A stretch of 64,000 nucleotides of DNA from Corynebacterium marambiense (GCF_016342275.1 NZ_JAEIOT010000016.1:124001-188000); one strand, 5' to 3'. Counted from the first letter of the stretch, positions 17,338 through 27,023 are shown. Notes: a model not told the origin generated them from the sequence alone. Program-made: numbers and translations.

Positions 17338-18158
17338 TGAGGAACATCCGCAACTACATCGGTGTGGTGGCGATCCTCGTCTGGGGCCTCGCGCCCTTCT
17401 ACTGGATGCTGGTCACCGCGCTCCGCGATTCGGACTGGACCTTCGACACGACCCCCTGGCCCACGCATGTCACCCTCGACAACTTCCGGAACGCCCTGGC
17501 GACCGATGCGGGCAATAATTTCCTCGCGGCGATCGGGAACTCCCTGATCATCGGCCTGATCACCACCGCTGCCAGCGTCCTCGTCGGCGTCTTCGCCGCG
17601 TACGCGCTGGCCCGACTGGATTTCCGGGGCAAGGGCATCGTCACCGGCATCGTCCTGGCGGCCAGCATGTTCCCGGGCATTGCCCTGGTGACCCCCCTGT
17701 TCCAGCTCTTCGGTGATCTGGGGTGGATCGGCACCTACCGGGCGCTGATCATCCCGAACATCTCCTTCGCACTGCCGCTGACCATTTACACGCTGGTGAG
17801 CTTCTTCCAGCAGCTCCCGTGGGAGCTCGAGGAAGCCGCCCGTGTAGACGGTGCGTCCCGGGGCCAGGCATTCCGACTCGTCCTACTCCCGCTGGCAGCG
17901 CCCGCGCTGTTCACGACCGCAATCCTCGCATTCATCGCGGCCTGGAATGAGTTCATGCTCGCCAAGCAGCTCTCCACGACCGCGACGGAACCGGTGACGG
18001 TAGCGATCGCGCGCTTCTCCGGCCCCTCGGCGTTCGAGTACCCGTACACCTCCATCATGGCCGCCGGCGCACTGGTGACGGTGCCGCTCGTCATCATGGT
18101 GCTGGTGTTCCAGCGCCGCATCGTCGCCGGATTGACCGCGGGCGGCGTGAAGGCCTGA
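17334..18158 (+). CDS. tusG: Sugar ABC transporter permease (MalG type)
   Basis: A 274-aa partner permease with six helices and the EAA motif EEAARVDGASRGQAFRLVLLP. The length is standard for MalG-like proteins. The start overlaps the TusF stop as ATGA, with AAGGAGATGC just upstream; translational coupling should keep the two permeases equimolar. The C-terminus ends FQRRIVAGLTAGGVKA, the usual MalG ending. Confidence 0.92.
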   Translation: MMRNIRNYIGVVAILVWGLAPFYWMLVTALRDSDWTFDTTPWPTHVTLDNFRNALATDAGNNFLAAIGNSLIIGLITTAASVLVGVFAAYALARLDFRGKGIVTGIVLAASMFPGIALVTPLFQLFGDLGWIGTYRALIIPNISFALPLTIYTLVSFFQQLPWELEEAARVDGASRGQAFRLVLLPLAAPALFTTAILAFIAAWNEFMLAKQLSTTATEPVTVAIARFSGPSAFEYPYTSIMAAGALVTVPLVIMVLVFQRRIVAGLTAGGVKA

Positions 18159-18198
18159 TCGACACGTCACCGAACCCGCACCACAGGGAGGATCATCC

Positions 18199-18417
18199 TT
18201 GGCCACGTCCCACCCCGACCGCGACCCGTCGGAGGCCCGCCGCCGGAAACTGCAGCGCGACACTCTCACGGGGTTCGTGTCCTTCTTCGCGGCGGTCGCG
18301 CTACTTCAAGCGGTGATCAACGTGACCCGCCCCGAACCGGAGGTGTGGCCCGCGGTCCTCGCCCTGATCCTCGTGCTGACCGCCGTCTGGTTGTGGCGTT
18401 CCGGCAGGAGGCGCTGA
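18199..18417 (+). CDS. Small two-helix membrane protein of the importer operon
   Basis: A 72-aa protein with a charged N-terminus (about 24 residues) and two hydrophobic segments (about 25-42 and 48-66), ending in WRSGRRR. Start is TTG, supported by AGGGAGGATCATCC directly before it. It lies 40 bp after the MalG-type permease, same strand. The C. glutamicum trehalose importer locus also contains a small membrane protein of unknown role. I have no functional assignment. Confidence 0.7.
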   Translation: MATSHPDRDPSEARRRKLQRDTLTGFVSFFAAVALLQAVINVTRPEPEVWPAVLALILVLTAVWLWRSGRRR

Positions 18418-18439
18418 CCGGTCCCGCGGGAACAGTCGT

Positions 18440-18919
18440 TCAGGCGCGGATGCGCCGCCAGATGATGCGGAGCGCCGAGTGGAGCAGCGCGAAGACCTCG
18501 CGGGTCCACAGGTGGGGGATCCTGACGAGCGGGGTCCTCGCGGCGACCATCCGCACGCGGTACCCGTGGTGCCACGCCCAGAGCTTCACCCGGGGGGTGT
18601 GGAACTCATTGGTAACCACGATCCACTCCGGCCAGTCGGCGAGTAGTTCGCGGGTGTTCTCAAGGTTCTCGTTGGTGGAGGTCGCACGATCTTCCATGAT
18701 GATCCGGTCTGCGTCGACCCCGTTGTAGACGAGCCAGTCGCGCATCGCGATGGCCTCCCCGCATCCGGTCACTACGACTGGTGCACCCGGTTGCTGGCGG
18801 ACCGCGGGAAGTGCCGCGACGAGGCGCTGCTCGAGGGCACGTCCGGGGCGCCCATCGCGGAGCCTGCAGCCGAGGATGACGACCGGAAGTCGGGAACCGT
18901 CGGCGACGGGTGGGGTCAC
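18440..18919 (-). CDS. YdcF/ElyC-like DUF218 protein
   Basis: A 159-aa DUF218 protein with [15 protein letters not shown] at the start, [27 protein letters not shown] (the conserved acidic STxEN block, about residues 75-92) and [10 protein letters not shown]. Members are linked to envelope or vancomycin-sensitivity functions in other bacteria; the biochemical role is unclear. It lacks the N-terminal membrane segment many homologues have, so it is probably cytoplasmic. GTG start overlaps the purE stop by 3 nt, so it is coupled to purE. Confidence 0.82.
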   Translation of the reverse strand: MTPPVADGSRLPVVILGCRLRDGRPGRALEQRLVAALPAVRQQPGAPVVVTGCGEAIAMRDWLVYNGVDADRIIMEDRATSTNENLENTRELLADWPEWIVVTNEFHTPRVKLWAWHHGYRVRMVAARTPLVRIPHLWTREVFALLHSALRIIWRRIRA

Positions 18920-19452
18920 TGTCCCAGCAACCGCTCACGCAGTGCCGCATCCTTGGTGAGCACCGCGTCACGCATCTCGTTCTGGTACGCAACCATCCGC
19001 TCGACGAGGGCTGGGTCGCCGACGCCGAGGATACGGGCGGCAAGGAGCCCGGCGTTCTTCGCTCCGCCGATGCTCACGGTGGCCACGGGGACACCGGCGG
19101 GCATCTGGACGATCGACAGCAGGGAGTCCATGCCGTCGAGGGTCTCGAGTGCCCGGGGGATCCCGATGACCGGCAGCGGGGTCGCCGCGGCGACCATACC
19201 AGGCAGGTGCGCCGCACCACCGGCGCAGGCGATGATGCAGGACAGGCCGCGGGTGTGGGCGGAGCGGGCGTAGTCGAGCATGCGCTCGGGGGTCCGGTGC
19301 GCGGACACGACACCGACCTCGAAGGGGATGCCGAACTCCGCGAGCATCTCGGCTGCGGGTTCCACGGTGGGCCAGTCGGAGTCGGATCCCATGATCAGGC
19401 CGACGAGTGGGCCGGCGGGTCGTTCGGAGGCGCTGCTTTCGGTGGTGTCCAT
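18916..19452 (-). CDS. purE: N5-carboxyaminoimidazole ribonucleotide mutase
   Basis: PurE converts N5-CAIR to CAIR in purine synthesis, following PurK. The 178-aa product shows [16 protein letters not shown] near the N-terminus (residues about 18-33), [13 protein letters not shown] and [20 protein letters not shown], the class I PurE motifs. GGAAGGACGGTC precedes the ATG. It lies 47 bp downstream of purK on the same strand. Confidence 0.95.
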   Translation of the reverse strand: MDTTESSASERPAGPLVGLIMGSDSDWPTVEPAAEMLAEFGIPFEVGVVSAHRTPERMLDYARSAHTRGLSCIIACAGGAAHLPGMVAAATPLPVIGIPRALETLDGMDSLLSIVQMPAGVPVATVSIGGAKNAGLLAARILGVGDPALVERMVAYQNEMRDAVLTKDAALRERLLGQ

Positions 19453-19499
19453 GACCGTCCTTCCGGTGGGCTGGTGGGGGTGCGGGACGAGGGCGTGGG

Positions 19500-20762
19500 T
19501 CAGTCGGAGATCCAGCCGTCCGCCCAGGTCGCGTGGACGAGGTAGTGGGCCGCGAGACGCGCCCGCCTGCGCAGTTCGGGGACATCATCGTCGTGTCCGG
19601 GGCCGGCGACCAGGTTGACGTGTCCGATCTTACGTCCTGGGTGCCAGTCCTTGCCGTACATGTGGATCTTCGCGTCGGGGAAGCGGTTCCACACCTCGAT
19701 CATCCGGTCGTGCATGCTCTGCCCTGGGTCTTCGTCAGCTCCGAGAACGTTGGCCATGACTGTCGTGCCACCGACGGGATCCGGGGAGCCGAGCGGGAGA
19801 TCGAGGACGGCACGGATGTGCTGCTCGAACTGGCTGGTTCGGGCCCCGTCCTGGGTCCAGTGTCCGGTGTTGTGCGGGCGCATGGCCAGCTCGTTGACCA
19901 GTATCCGGGCCTCACCGTCTCCGTCCGCGTGGGTGAGGAAGAGTTCGACGGCGAGGACACCGGTGACATCCAGTTCGTCGGCGATCTCCACCGCGAGTTT
20001 CTCGGCCTGTTCCGCGAGTATCGCGGGGAGATCGGGAGCGGGGGCGACGGCCTCGGTGCAGACACCGGAGGTCTGGACCGACTCGACGACCGGCCACGTG
20101 GCGCAGCGTCCGGAGGGGGTCCGGGCGACCATCGCCGACAATTCGCGGTCGAGGCGGACCTTCTTCTCCGCCATGAGCGGGATCCCGCGGCCGAGCAGTT
20201 CGGTGACCAGCCGGATCAATTCCTCGCGGGTTCCGGGGAACCAGACGCCCTTGCCGTCGTACCCTCCGCAGCGTGCCTTCAGGCAGACCTGGGTGTCAAC
20301 ATCATCGAAGAAGTCGATGGCGTCGTCGACCGACCCGATCGCGGCGAAGGGGGGAACCGGGGCACCGAGAGCACGCAGCCGTTCCCTCATGACGAGCTTG
20401 TCCTGCGCATGGACCAGCGCATCGGGGCCGGGTTGGACGTTGACCCCGGCGGCGATCAGCGAACGCAGGTGCGCAACGGGAACGTGCTCGTGGTCGAAGG
20501 TGACGACGTTCGCGCCCTCGGCGGCCATCTGGAGTGCCGCGAGATCGGTGTAATCACCGATGACGACATCGGCGGCGACCTGGGCGGCTGATGCGGCGGG
20601 GGATCCGGCGAGAAGTCTGACGGACTGCCCCATCTCGATCGCGGCGGTCTGCATCATCCGAGCGAGTTGGCCGTCACCGACGACGGCTACGACAGGCATG
20701 CCCGCGGCATGCGCCTCCGGGTTTCCACCGGCTGGGAGGGGATCACGGGGATGGTTACTCAC
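19500..20762 (-). CDS. purK: 5-(carboxyamino)imidazole ribonucleotide synthase
   Basis: This ATP-grasp enzyme makes N5-CAIR from AIR, bicarbonate and ATP, for PurE. The 420-aa product has [14 protein letters not shown] (residues about 24-37), [13 protein letters not shown], the acidic ATP-grasp residues in [12 protein letters not shown] and [14 protein letters not shown]. The start is GTG with TATAGT 8 nt upstream and no Shine-Dalgarno site. An internal ATG 21 codons in ([10 protein letters not shown]) is an alternative start. Confidence 0.94.
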   Translation of the reverse strand: MSNHPRDPLPAGGNPEAHAAGMPVVAVVGDGQLARMMQTAAIEMGQSVRLLAGSPAASAAQVAADVVIGDYTDLAALQMAAEGANVVTFDHEHVPVAHLRSLIAAGVNVQPGPDALVHAQDKLVMRERLRALGAPVPPFAAIGSVDDAIDFFDDVDTQVCLKARCGGYDGKGVWFPGTREELIRLVTELLGRGIPLMAEKKVRLDRELSAMVARTPSGRCATWPVVESVQTSGVCTEAVAPAPDLPAILAEQAEKLAVEIADELDVTGVLAVELFLTHADGDGEARILVNELAMRPHNTGHWTQDGARTSQFEQHIRAVLDLPLGSPDPVGGTTVMANVLGADEDPGQSMHDRMIEVWNRFPDAKIHMYGKDWHPGRKIGHVNLVAGPGHDDDVPELRRRARLAAHYLVHATWADGWISD

Positions 20763-20770
20763 AACGCATA

Positions 20771-20776
20771 ACTATA
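20771..20776 (-). promoter_or_regulatory. -10 hexamer TATAGT, leaderless purK
   Basis: On the minus strand TATAGT, 8 nt, then GTG at 20762. Confidence 0.6.
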
Positions 20777-20794
20777 GCCGTGCAGCTGTTCGGC

Positions 20795-21274
20795 TCAGGC
20801 CAGAGGATCATTGATCATCCGGGCGATCTTCCGAACCTTCGGCAGGCCGCGGTAGTACACGGGGAGATCGCTGTCCTGCAGATACACGGCGAGCAGTCCA
20901 CGTTCCTTCTCCGCCCAGGTCACCGCGGACATGGCGAGGGAGCGGGGACGTGCACGGAAGCCGTCGGCCCGGAAGATGATGCGCCGGTCGGTGACGATCA
21001 TCCGGCGACGACGCTTCCGCAGGAGTGGGATCACGAAGCGCCAGAGGACCAGCACCCCCCAAAGGAACACGAAGCCGTTGCGCCACTCCGGCGGCAGGCG
21101 CAGCGGCCCCACCCCGTATCTCCCGGCATCCGCGGCATCGAACCAACCGATGACGATCCACAGCACACCGGTGATCACGATCGTCTCCAGAAACGGGAAG
21201 ATCATCTCCCGGAGCGGCGCTCGCACATCAACGAGGATATGTTCATCAGGTTCTGGAGACATCCGACCACTCAT
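20795..21274 (-). CDS. PH-domain (YdbS-like) membrane protein
   Basis: A 159-aa protein with two hydrophobic segments (about residues 25-42 and 66-84), a basic loop RKRRRRMIVTDRRIIFRADGF and a bacterial PH-like beta domain. This is the Rv3278c position in mycobacteria. The open frame begins 72 codons earlier inside birA. I choose ATG at 21274 because it overlaps the birA stop as ATGA and begins the conserved part. The function is unknown. Confidence 0.82.
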   Translation of the reverse strand: MSGRMSPEPDEHILVDVRAPLREMIFPFLETIVITGVLWIVIGWFDAADAGRYGVGPLRLPPEWRNGFVFLWGVLVLWRFVIPLLRKRRRRMIVTDRRIIFRADGFRARPRSLAMSAVTWAEKERGLLAVYLQDSDLPVYYRGLPKVRKIARMINDPLA

Positions 21275-22122
21275 ACGGACCTCAGGTGAGTGACGTCTCC
21301 GGCCGCCAGTTCGTGGTGAGTTCCGTCCTCGTCGCAGAACAGCAGTCGCCCGTCGTCGGCGACCCCGGTGACGGTGCCGTAGATGGTCCGCTCCCCCTCC
21401 GCAGCAGGCACGACCACTTTGGCGCGGGCACCGATCGAGGAGCAGACGCGGCGGTAGTCGACGAGGAAACCGGGTTCGCCGGCCGCCCACTGCGTCAATC
21501 GGTGGTGGAGGGCGAGCAGCACATCCCCTGTCAGGAGGGTGCGGTCGAAGGTGTGCTCCGGATCAGCGAGATCCAGGGAGATGGCGTGCGGGACGGGCAG
21601 CTCATCTTCCGTGAGGGACACGTTGATGCCGAGCCCCACCACCACCGCGGGGGCATTCGAGAGATTCGCGGCCTCGGCGAGGATTCCGCAGAGTTTCCGC
21701 CCTCCGAGCAGCACGTCATTCGGCCATTTCAGCACCGGTTCCAGGGCACCGGGGCAACCGGAGCCCGCGGTGGCGCGTTCGGCGGCGGCTGTGACGGCGT
21801 CGATAACCGCGAGTCCTGCCGCCAGCGGCAAGGTTCCGAGACGCCCGAGGCTCGACCGTGGTGGACGGATAAGGACACTGACGATGACCTGGCTACCCGC
21901 GGGAGCCGTCCAAACTCTTCCATGACGCCCTCGACCGGCGGACTGGTCCTCGGTGATGGCGGCGGTCCACTCCGGCGCCCCCAGCCCCGACGCAGCGACT
22001 AGGTCTGCATTCGTGGATCCGGTCCGCACGGTGTGATCGATGCGATTGTAGGGGCCACCGTCCACACAGCGGCGACGCAGTGCGTCGGTATCGACCGGTT
22101 TACGTGGGCTCCGCGAGATCAT
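21271..22122 (-). CDS. birA: Biotin-[acetyl-CoA carboxylase] ligase
   Basis: BirA makes biotinyl-AMP and biotinylates AccBC and Pyc, both encoded in this window. The 283-aa product has the biotin/ATP loop AGRGRHGRVW (62-71) and KWPNDVLLGGRK. It lacks an N-terminal HTH, so it is a class I ligase that cannot act as a repressor by itself. The ATG at 22122 has TATCGT 7 nt upstream and no ribosome-binding site. A longer frame of 32 codons would run into the divergent accD1 promoter. Divergent from accD1 across 158 bp. Confidence 0.9.
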   Translation of the reverse strand: MISRSPRKPVDTDALRRRCVDGGPYNRIDHTVRTGSTNADLVAASGLGAPEWTAAITEDQSAGRGRHGRVWTAPAGSQVIVSVLIRPPRSSLGRLGTLPLAAGLAVIDAVTAAAERATAGSGCPGALEPVLKWPNDVLLGGRKLCGILAEAANLSNAPAVVVGLGINVSLTEDELPVPHAISLDLADPEHTFDRTLLTGDVLLALHHRLTQWAAGEPGFLVDYRRVCSSIGARAKVVVPAAEGERTIYGTVTGVADDGRLLFCDEDGTHHELAAGDVTHLRSV

Positions 22123-22129
22123 GCCTGTC

Positions 22130-22135
22130 ACGATA
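22130..22135 (-). promoter_or_regulatory. -10 hexamer TATCGT, leaderless birA
   Basis: On the minus strand TATCGT, 7 nt, ATG at 22122. Confidence 0.55.
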
Positions 22136-22217
22136 GCGCGTACGCGGCCAGCCGGGCGACACGCCAGAAACCATCGTGGTCGCCAGAAATAACCTTTCAC
22201 CAGCACGTTCCCTAACA

Positions 22218-22233
22218 TGTGATGTAGATCACC
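22218..22233. promoter_or_regulatory. GlxR (CRP-family) operator-like site at accD1
   Basis: TGTGATGTAGATCACC matches the corynebacterial GlxR consensus TGTGANNTANNTCACA at every fixed base but the last. Its centre is about 55 bp upstream of the accD1 start codon, which is also the likely transcription start. Confidence 0.7.
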
Positions 22234-22237
22234 ATGT

Positions 22238-22257
22238 TTTTACTTTGCAAACTAAAA
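22238..22257. promoter_or_regulatory. AT-rich palindrome with TTTGCAAA core overlapping accD1 -35
   Basis: The 20-bp site is centred on TTTGCAAA. All symmetric pairs match except one C/C pair. It covers the putative -35 TTGCAA. FasR is known to control accD1 in C. glutamicum, and RamB binds ACTTTGCAAA-like sequences; I cannot tell which applies here. Confidence 0.65.
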
Positions 22258-22272
22258 CTGCTGCTTTAGACT
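22245..22272 (+). promoter_or_regulatory. accD1 promoter, leaderless
   Basis: TTGCAA (22245-22250), 16-bp spacer, TAGACT (22267-22272), 8 nt, then ATG at 22281. No ribosome-binding site precedes the ATG. Confidence 0.6.
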
Positions 22273-22280
22273 CCCAAAAC

Positions 22281-23912
22281 ATGACGATTTCCTCACCTTT
22301 GATCGACGTTTCCTCGATGACCGGCCCCATGACCACCGCAGACAAGATCGCGGATCTCAAGGCGCGCCGTGCCGAGGCCACATTCCCCATGGGCCTCGCT
22401 CCGGTGGAGAAGGTCCACGCGGCCGGACGCCTCACCGCCCGCGAACGACTGGATTTCCTCCTCGACGAAGGTTCCTTCATCGAGACCGATCAGCTCGCCC
22501 GCCACCGCACCACCGCCTTCGGCATGGGAGGTCGCCGCCCCGCCACTGACGGAATCGTTACCGGATGGGGCACCATCGACGGCCGTGAGGTCTGTATCTT
22601 CTCCCAGGACGGCACCGTCTTCGGCGGCGCCCTCGGTGAGGTCTACGGCGAAAAGATGATCAAGATCATGGAATTGGCCATCGAGACGGGTCGCCCCCTC
22701 ATCGGCCTCTACGAGGGTGCAGGCGCACGAATCCAGGACGGCGCCGTATCCCTCGATCTCATCGCGCAGACCTTCTACCAGAACATCAACGCCTCCGGTG
22801 TCGTGCCGCAAATCTCCGTCATCATGGGGGCCTGCGCCGGTGGCAACGCCTACTCCCCCGCGCTGACTGACTTCGTCGTGATGGTCGACCAGACCTCGAA
22901 GATGTTCGTGACCGGACCCGACGTTATCAAGACTGTCACCGGCGAGCTGATCACACAAGAAGAGCTGGGCGGCGCAAGCACCCACATGGAGACTGCAGGT
23001 AACAGTCACTACACGGCCGCCACCGACGAAGACGCCCTCGAATGGGTCCAGGAGCTCGTCAGCTACCTCCCGTCAAACAATCGCAGTTTTGCCCCGCTTG
23101 AAGAGTTTGATCGAGAAGAAGGATCAATCAGCGACAACCTGAACGCTGACGATCTCAAGCTTGACGGAATCATCCCTGATTCACCGACCACGCCCTATGA
23201 CGTCCGTGAGGTCATCGAGTGCCTGACCGATGACGGCGACTACTTGGAAATCCAGGAGGATCGCGCCGCGAACGTCGTGATCGCATTCGGTCGCATCGAG
23301 GGTCAGTCCGTCGGCTTCGTCGCCAACCAGCCGACCCAGTTCGCCGGCTGCCTCGACATCGACGCCAGCGAGAAGGCTGCCCGCTTCATCCGTACCTGCG
23401 ACGCCTTCAACATCCCCATCGTCATGCTCGTCGACGTCCCCGGCTTCCTGCCAGGAGCGGGCCAGGAGTACGAGGGAATCCTGCGCCGCGGCGCGAAGCT
23501 GCTCTACGCCTACGGCGAGGCCACCGTCCCGAAGATCACGGTGACGATGCGCAAGGCCTACGGCGGAGCGTACTGCGTGATGGGCTCGAAGGGACTCGGC
23601 GCGGATCTCAACCTGGCGTGGCCCACCGCTCAGATCGCGGTCATGGGAGCCAAGGGCGCGGTCGGCTTCATCTACCGCAAGCAGTTGAAGGACGCGGCCG
23701 ATCGTGGTCTCGACGTTGCGGAGTTCGCTGCCTCCTTCGAGCGCGAGTACGAGGATTACATGCTGACCCCGTACCTCGCAGCGGAACGCGGCCTGATCGA
23801 CGCCGTCATCCTTCCGAGCGAAACCCGCGGACAGATTGCCCGCAACCTGCGCCTCTTCGCAGGCAAGAACGTTCAGCGGCCCGCACGTAAGCACGGAAAC
23901 ATCCCCCTGTAA
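22281..23912 (+). CDS. accD1: Acyl-CoA carboxylase beta subunit, DtsR1/AccD1 type
   Basis: The carboxyltransferase subunit of the acetyl/propionyl-CoA carboxylase; it pairs with biotinylated AccBC. The 543-aa product shows [19 protein letters not shown] near residue 38, the N-terminal crotonase-like half with [12 protein letters not shown] and [16 protein letters not shown], and the C-terminal half with [31 protein letters not shown] and [18 protein letters not shown], which bind CoA and carboxybiotin. The ATG at 22281 fits the leaderless promoter; an upstream in-frame extension would read through the operators. Order birA-accD1-accD2-accE matches C. glutamicum dtsR1-dtsR2-accE. Confidence 0.92.
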   Translation: MTISSPLIDVSSMTGPMTTADKIADLKARRAEATFPMGLAPVEKVHAAGRLTARERLDFLLDEGSFIETDQLARHRTTAFGMGGRRPATDGIVTGWGTIDGREVCIFSQDGTVFGGALGEVYGEKMIKIMELAIETGRPLIGLYEGAGARIQDGAVSLDLIAQTFYQNINASGVVPQISVIMGACAGGNAYSPALTDFVVMVDQTSKMFVTGPDVIKTVTGELITQEELGGASTHMETAGNSHYTAATDEDALEWVQELVSYLPSNNRSFAPLEEFDREEGSISDNLNADDLKLDGIIPDSPTTPYDVREVIECLTDDGDYLEIQEDRAANVVIAFGRIEGQSVGFVANQPTQFAGCLDIDASEKAARFIRTCDAFNIPIVMLVDVPGFLPGAGQEYEGILRRGAKLLYAYGEATVPKITVTMRKAYGGAYCVMGSKGLGADLNLAWPTAQIAVMGAKGAVGFIYRKQLKDAADRGLDVAEFAASFEREYEDYMLTPYLAAERGLIDAVILPSETRGQIARNLRLFAGKNVQRPARKHGNIPL

Positions 23913-23989
23913 ACACGAAAACCGGGCTCACCGACCGGCTACCGCCCACACCATGGCCCCCTGCCCGGGGGTGGTCAACAGGAAAACCC

Positions 23990-24036
23990 AGGCGCCTCCC
24001 CCGTCCCGCGACGGAACCGGGGAGGTGCCTTCTCTT
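23990..24036 (+). terminator. accD1 terminator
   Basis: AGGCGCCTCCCC (23990-24001) pairs with GGGGAGGTGCCT (24019-24030) over 12 bp with one G-U pair. An inner CCGTC/GACGG stem can stack, and TCTCTT follows. It lies 78 bp after the accD1 stop. Confidence 0.75.
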
Positions 24037-24204
24037 CCCGATGTTCCAGGGGCAAAAGTGCTGTACAGCTCACACCCACGGATCCTTCGGCAGGTACGCC
24101 GGCCCCTGCTAGAGTGTCCCCGTCCACGGGACTTCCCAGCCAGAGACACACCCCAACAGAAGAACGCCGGACGGTTTTTGCTCCTTCAGCCGGTGCCACC
24201 CCTA

Positions 24205-24210
24205 TAAACT
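24205..24210 (+). promoter_or_regulatory. -10 (TATAAACT), leaderless accD2
   Basis: TATAAACT (24203-24210), 8 nt, then ATG at 24219, with no ribosome-binding site. Confidence 0.6.
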
Positions 24211-24218
24211 TGGTAGAC

Positions 24219-25832
24219 ATGACGACCGAAAACTCCACACCCGACCTGACCACCACGGCCGGTAAACTGGCCGACCTCCGCGCGCGCCTGACGGAGACCG
24301 TCGCCCCCATGGGCGAAGCTTCCGTAGAACGTGTCCACAAGGCGGGCAAGAAGACCGCCCGCGAACGCATTGAGTACCTCCTCGACGATGGCTCCTTCGT
24401 TGAGGTGGATGCGCTCGCACGCCACCGGTCAAAGAACTTTGGTCTCGACGCAAAACGCCCCGTCACCGACGGTGTCGTCACCGGGTACGGCACGATCGAC
24501 GGCCGGAAGGTCTGCGTGTTCTCACAGGACGGCGCCGTGTTCGGCGGAGCACTCGGGGAGGTCTACGGCGAGAAGATCGTCAAGATCATGGATCTCGCCA
24601 TCAAGACCGGAGTTCCTCTCATCGGCATCAACGAGGGCGCCGGCGCACGTATCCAGGAGGGTGTCGTCTCGCTCGGCCTCTATTCCCAGATCTTCTACCG
24701 CAACACCATGGCGTCCGGTGTCATCCCGCAGATCTCCATGATCATGGGCGCCTGCGCCGGCGGCCACGTCTACTCCCCCGCCCTGACGGATTTCATCGTC
24801 ATGGTGGACAAGACCTCCAAGATGTTCATCACCGGACCCGACGTCATCAAGACCGTCACTGGCGAGGAGGTCACCCAGGAGGAACTGGGCGGTGCTGACA
24901 CCCACATGTCCATGTCGGGTACTTCGCACTACACGGGATCCGACGACGCTGACGCCCTCGATTGGGTCCGTGAACTCATCACCTACCTGCCGCAGAACAA
25001 CCGCGCGGAGACACCGCGTCAGGAAGCCGAGATCATGGAAGGCTCCATCGCGGACAACATCACCGACGCTGACCGCGAACTCGACACGATCATCCCGGAT
25101 TCCCCGAACCAGCCGTACGACATGAAAGACGTCATCACCCGGGTCGTCGACGACGGGGAGTTCCTGGAGGTGCAGGAGGGCTACGCGGAGAATATCCTCA
25201 TCGGATTCGGCCGCATCGAGGGTCGGAGCGTCGGTTTCGTCGCGAACCAGCCGATGCAGTTCGCCGGCTGCCTGGACATCAAGGCGAGCGAAAAGGCTGC
25301 CCGGTTCATCCGTACCTGCGACGCCTTCAACATCCCCATCGTCGAGTTCGTCGACGTCCCCGGCTTCCTGCCCGGCACGAACCAGGAGTATGACGGCATC
25401 ATCCGTCGCGGCGCGAAGCTGCTCTTCGCCTACGCGGAGGCGACGGTCGGCAAGATCACCGTCATCACCCGCAAGGCCTACGGTGGAGCGTACTGCGTCA
25501 TGGGATCCAAGGACATGGGCGCGGACATCTGCCTCGCATGGCCGACCGCCCAGATCGCCGTCATGGGCGCATCGGGGGCCGTCGGCTTCATCTTCCGCAA
25601 GGAGCTGAAGGCCGCCGCCGCAGAAGGCAAGGACGTTGCCGCCGTGATGAAGGAGTACGAGAAGGAGTACGAGGAGACCCTGTGCACCCCGTACATGGCG
25701 GCCGAGCGTGGCTACGTGGACGCCGTCATACCGCCGTCCGAGACCCGCGGACAGCTGATCGAGGGCCTGCGGCTGCTCGACCGCAAAGTCGTCAACGTTC
25801 CCGCCAAGAAGCACGGCAACATCCCGCTATAG
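24219..25832 (+). CDS. Acyl-CoA carboxylase beta subunit, DtsR2 type
   Basis: A 537-aa paralogue of the preceding gene with the same carboxyltransferase landmarks ([20 protein letters not shown] in sense but not identical, [51 protein letters not shown]). In Corynebacterineae one of the extra AccD proteins forms the acyl-CoA carboxylase that supplies carboxylated fatty acids for mycolate condensation. Proximity to accE suggests this subunit or AccD1 uses AccE. The start at 24219 matches the promoter hexamer. C. glutamicum literature numbers the paralogues differently, so I give no symbol. Confidence 0.9.
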   Translation: MTTENSTPDLTTTAGKLADLRARLTETVAPMGEASVERVHKAGKKTARERIEYLLDDGSFVEVDALARHRSKNFGLDAKRPVTDGVVTGYGTIDGRKVCVFSQDGAVFGGALGEVYGEKIVKIMDLAIKTGVPLIGINEGAGARIQEGVVSLGLYSQIFYRNTMASGVIPQISMIMGACAGGHVYSPALTDFIVMVDKTSKMFITGPDVIKTVTGEEVTQEELGGADTHMSMSGTSHYTGSDDADALDWVRELITYLPQNNRAETPRQEAEIMEGSIADNITDADRELDTIIPDSPNQPYDMKDVITRVVDDGEFLEVQEGYAENILIGFGRIEGRSVGFVANQPMQFAGCLDIKASEKAARFIRTCDAFNIPIVEFVDVPGFLPGTNQEYDGIIRRGAKLLFAYAEATVGKITVITRKAYGGAYCVMGSKDMGADICLAWPTAQIAVMGASGAVGFIFRKELKAAAAEGKDVAAVMKEYEKEYEETLCTPYMAAERGYVDAVIPPSETRGQLIEGLRLLDRKVVNVPAKKHGNIPL

Positions 25833-25883
25833 GGGATACCCCCTTCCCACAGCACCGTCACAGAGACACCAACCGGAGGATCC

Positions 25884-26150
25884 ATGTCCGACACCACCAC
25901 CGCACCGACGCAGACCGACGCCGTTGAATCCGCTGCACCGGCGAAGCCGGTCCTGCAGATCGTCAACGGCAATCCGGATGACGCCGAGACGGCCGCGCTG
26001 ACGGTGATTTTCGCAGGCCTCGCGGCCCAGGCCGCCGCCGAGGCGGAACAGACCGAGCGCAACCGGAACATGTGGGGAAACCTGGAGGAGCGGCTGCGCC
26101 GCCCGGTCACCCACAACCCGACCGCGTTCCAGAACGTCAGCTTCTACTGA
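25884..26150 (+). CDS. accE: Acyl-CoA carboxylase epsilon subunit
   Basis: An 88-aa protein of the AccE family, found only in actinobacterial acyl-CoA carboxylases, where it strengthens the alpha-beta complex. The family core is KPVLQIVNGNPDDAETAAL with VIFAGLAAQA. The C-terminal half is a charged helix rich in Glu/Arg ending RRPVTHNP. CCGGAGGATCC precedes the ATG by 0-9 nt. It follows the second accD by 51 bp and is probably co-transcribed with it. Confidence 0.92.
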   Translation: MSDTTTAPTQTDAVESAAPAKPVLQIVNGNPDDAETAALTVIFAGLAAQAAAEAEQTERNRNMWGNLEERLRRPVTHNPTAFQNVSFY

Positions 26151-26218
26151 TCCCCGCGTAAGACGCAGTCGACCCCCGCCCAGACATCTGTGATGGTCAA
26201 AGCGGGGGTCTTCGCGCG

Positions 26219-26902
26219 TCAGTCACCGGGGACACCGGCACGACCGTAGCCGGCGAGTACGCGAACCACCCCCTCACGAACCAACCGAAGAAACAGGGCT
26301 TCAGGATCGACACCGGATCCAACGAAGTGACCGAACAGTTCGAAGCTGATCATTCCGTAGCTCTGTGCCCAGAATCCAATCGTCTCCTCCGTCAGATCGG
26401 CTAGCTTCAGGCGGGGTCCTTCCGGACGTAAGGCACGGCTGAGACTATCGATGATGAGTTCACCGACCCCGCTGGCCGGGGCGATGGTGTCCGCAGGTGC
26501 GGTGTATCCGGGGACCGGGGAACCGTAGATCAGCGCGTAGCGGTGGGGGTTCGCCACAGCCCACCGGCGTGCCGCAGCCAGCATGGTGACTATCTCTTCG
26601 ACCGCGCGTTCGGTCGCGGATGCGCCCGCAGGTACCGACACCTCTTCCAGTCCGGACCGAACTTCGGCGGCCTGGTCCCGGTAAGCCCTGATGATGAGCG
26701 TGGTGAGTAGGGCGTCGATACCGTCAAAGTAGCGGTAGATCGCGGACGGCGCCATTCCGATGTCCCGGGCGATTGAGCGCAGACCCAGTCCGGTGGCTCC
26801 GTCCTGCGCCAGCCGGTGCTCTGCCGTAACGAGAATCGTCTCTTCCATCTCTGCACGATGTTCAGCCCGGTTCCTTCGTGGCGGCGACTGTCTCGAACCC
26901 AT
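26219..26902 (-). CDS. TetR family transcription regulator
   Basis: A 227-aa regulator with the TetR DNA-binding domain at about residues 14-65 (MEETILVTAEHRLAQDG, LRSIARDIGMAPSAIYRYFDGIDALL) and a C-terminal domain with RRWAVANPHRYALIYG, typical of the WHG-type TetR C-domain. The open frame is 107 codons longer upstream and overlaps the divergent gene. I start at the ATG at 26902, where the conserved domain begins. Two near-identical operators lie in the 121-bp gap to the divergent reductase, so it probably represses itself and that gene. Confidence 0.85.
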   Translation of the reverse strand: MGSRQSPPRRNRAEHRAEMEETILVTAEHRLAQDGATGLGLRSIARDIGMAPSAIYRYFDGIDALLTTLIIRAYRDQAAEVRSGLEEVSVPAGASATERAVEEIVTMLAAARRWAVANPHRYALIYGSPVPGYTAPADTIAPASGVGELIIDSLSRALRPEGPRLKLADLTEETIGFWAQSYGMISFELFGHFVGSGVDPEALFLRLVREGVVRVLAGYGRAGVPGD

Positions 26903-26939
26903 GCTCAGGAGTATCCCACCCCCACGAATTCGAGGAAAG

Positions 26940-26953
26940 CGAGAACAGTGTTC
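26940..26953. promoter_or_regulatory. TetR operator 1
   Basis: CGAGAACAGTGTTC contains GAACA-G-TGTTC, a perfect palindrome extended by A/T to 13 bp (26942-26954). Confidence 0.6.
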
Positions 26954-26984
26954 TTGTATTTTTCCCACGGCCCCCACTTCACTT

Positions 26985-26998
26985 CGAGAACACCGTTC
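26985..26998. promoter_or_regulatory. TetR operator 2
   Basis: CGAGAACACCGTTC matches operator 1 at 12 of 14 positions, same orientation, 45 bp downstream, and keeps GAAC-N3-GTTC symmetry. Confidence 0.55.
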
Positions 26999-27023
26999 AC
27001 ACTCACACGCAAGGGAAGCGACC

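Larger units (their letters stand above)
23913..24218. other. Intergenic region between the two accD genes
   Basis: 306 bp with no gene I can support. It holds a terminator hairpin just after accD1, a 10-bp palindrome GCTGTACAGC (24060-24069) of unknown meaning, and the -10 of the second gene at the right end. Confidence 0.7.

Noticed and set aside
24060..24069. Palindrome GCTGTACAGC between the accD genes
   Set aside because: A 10-bp palindrome alone is expected by chance at this scale, and it is far from the accD2 promoter.
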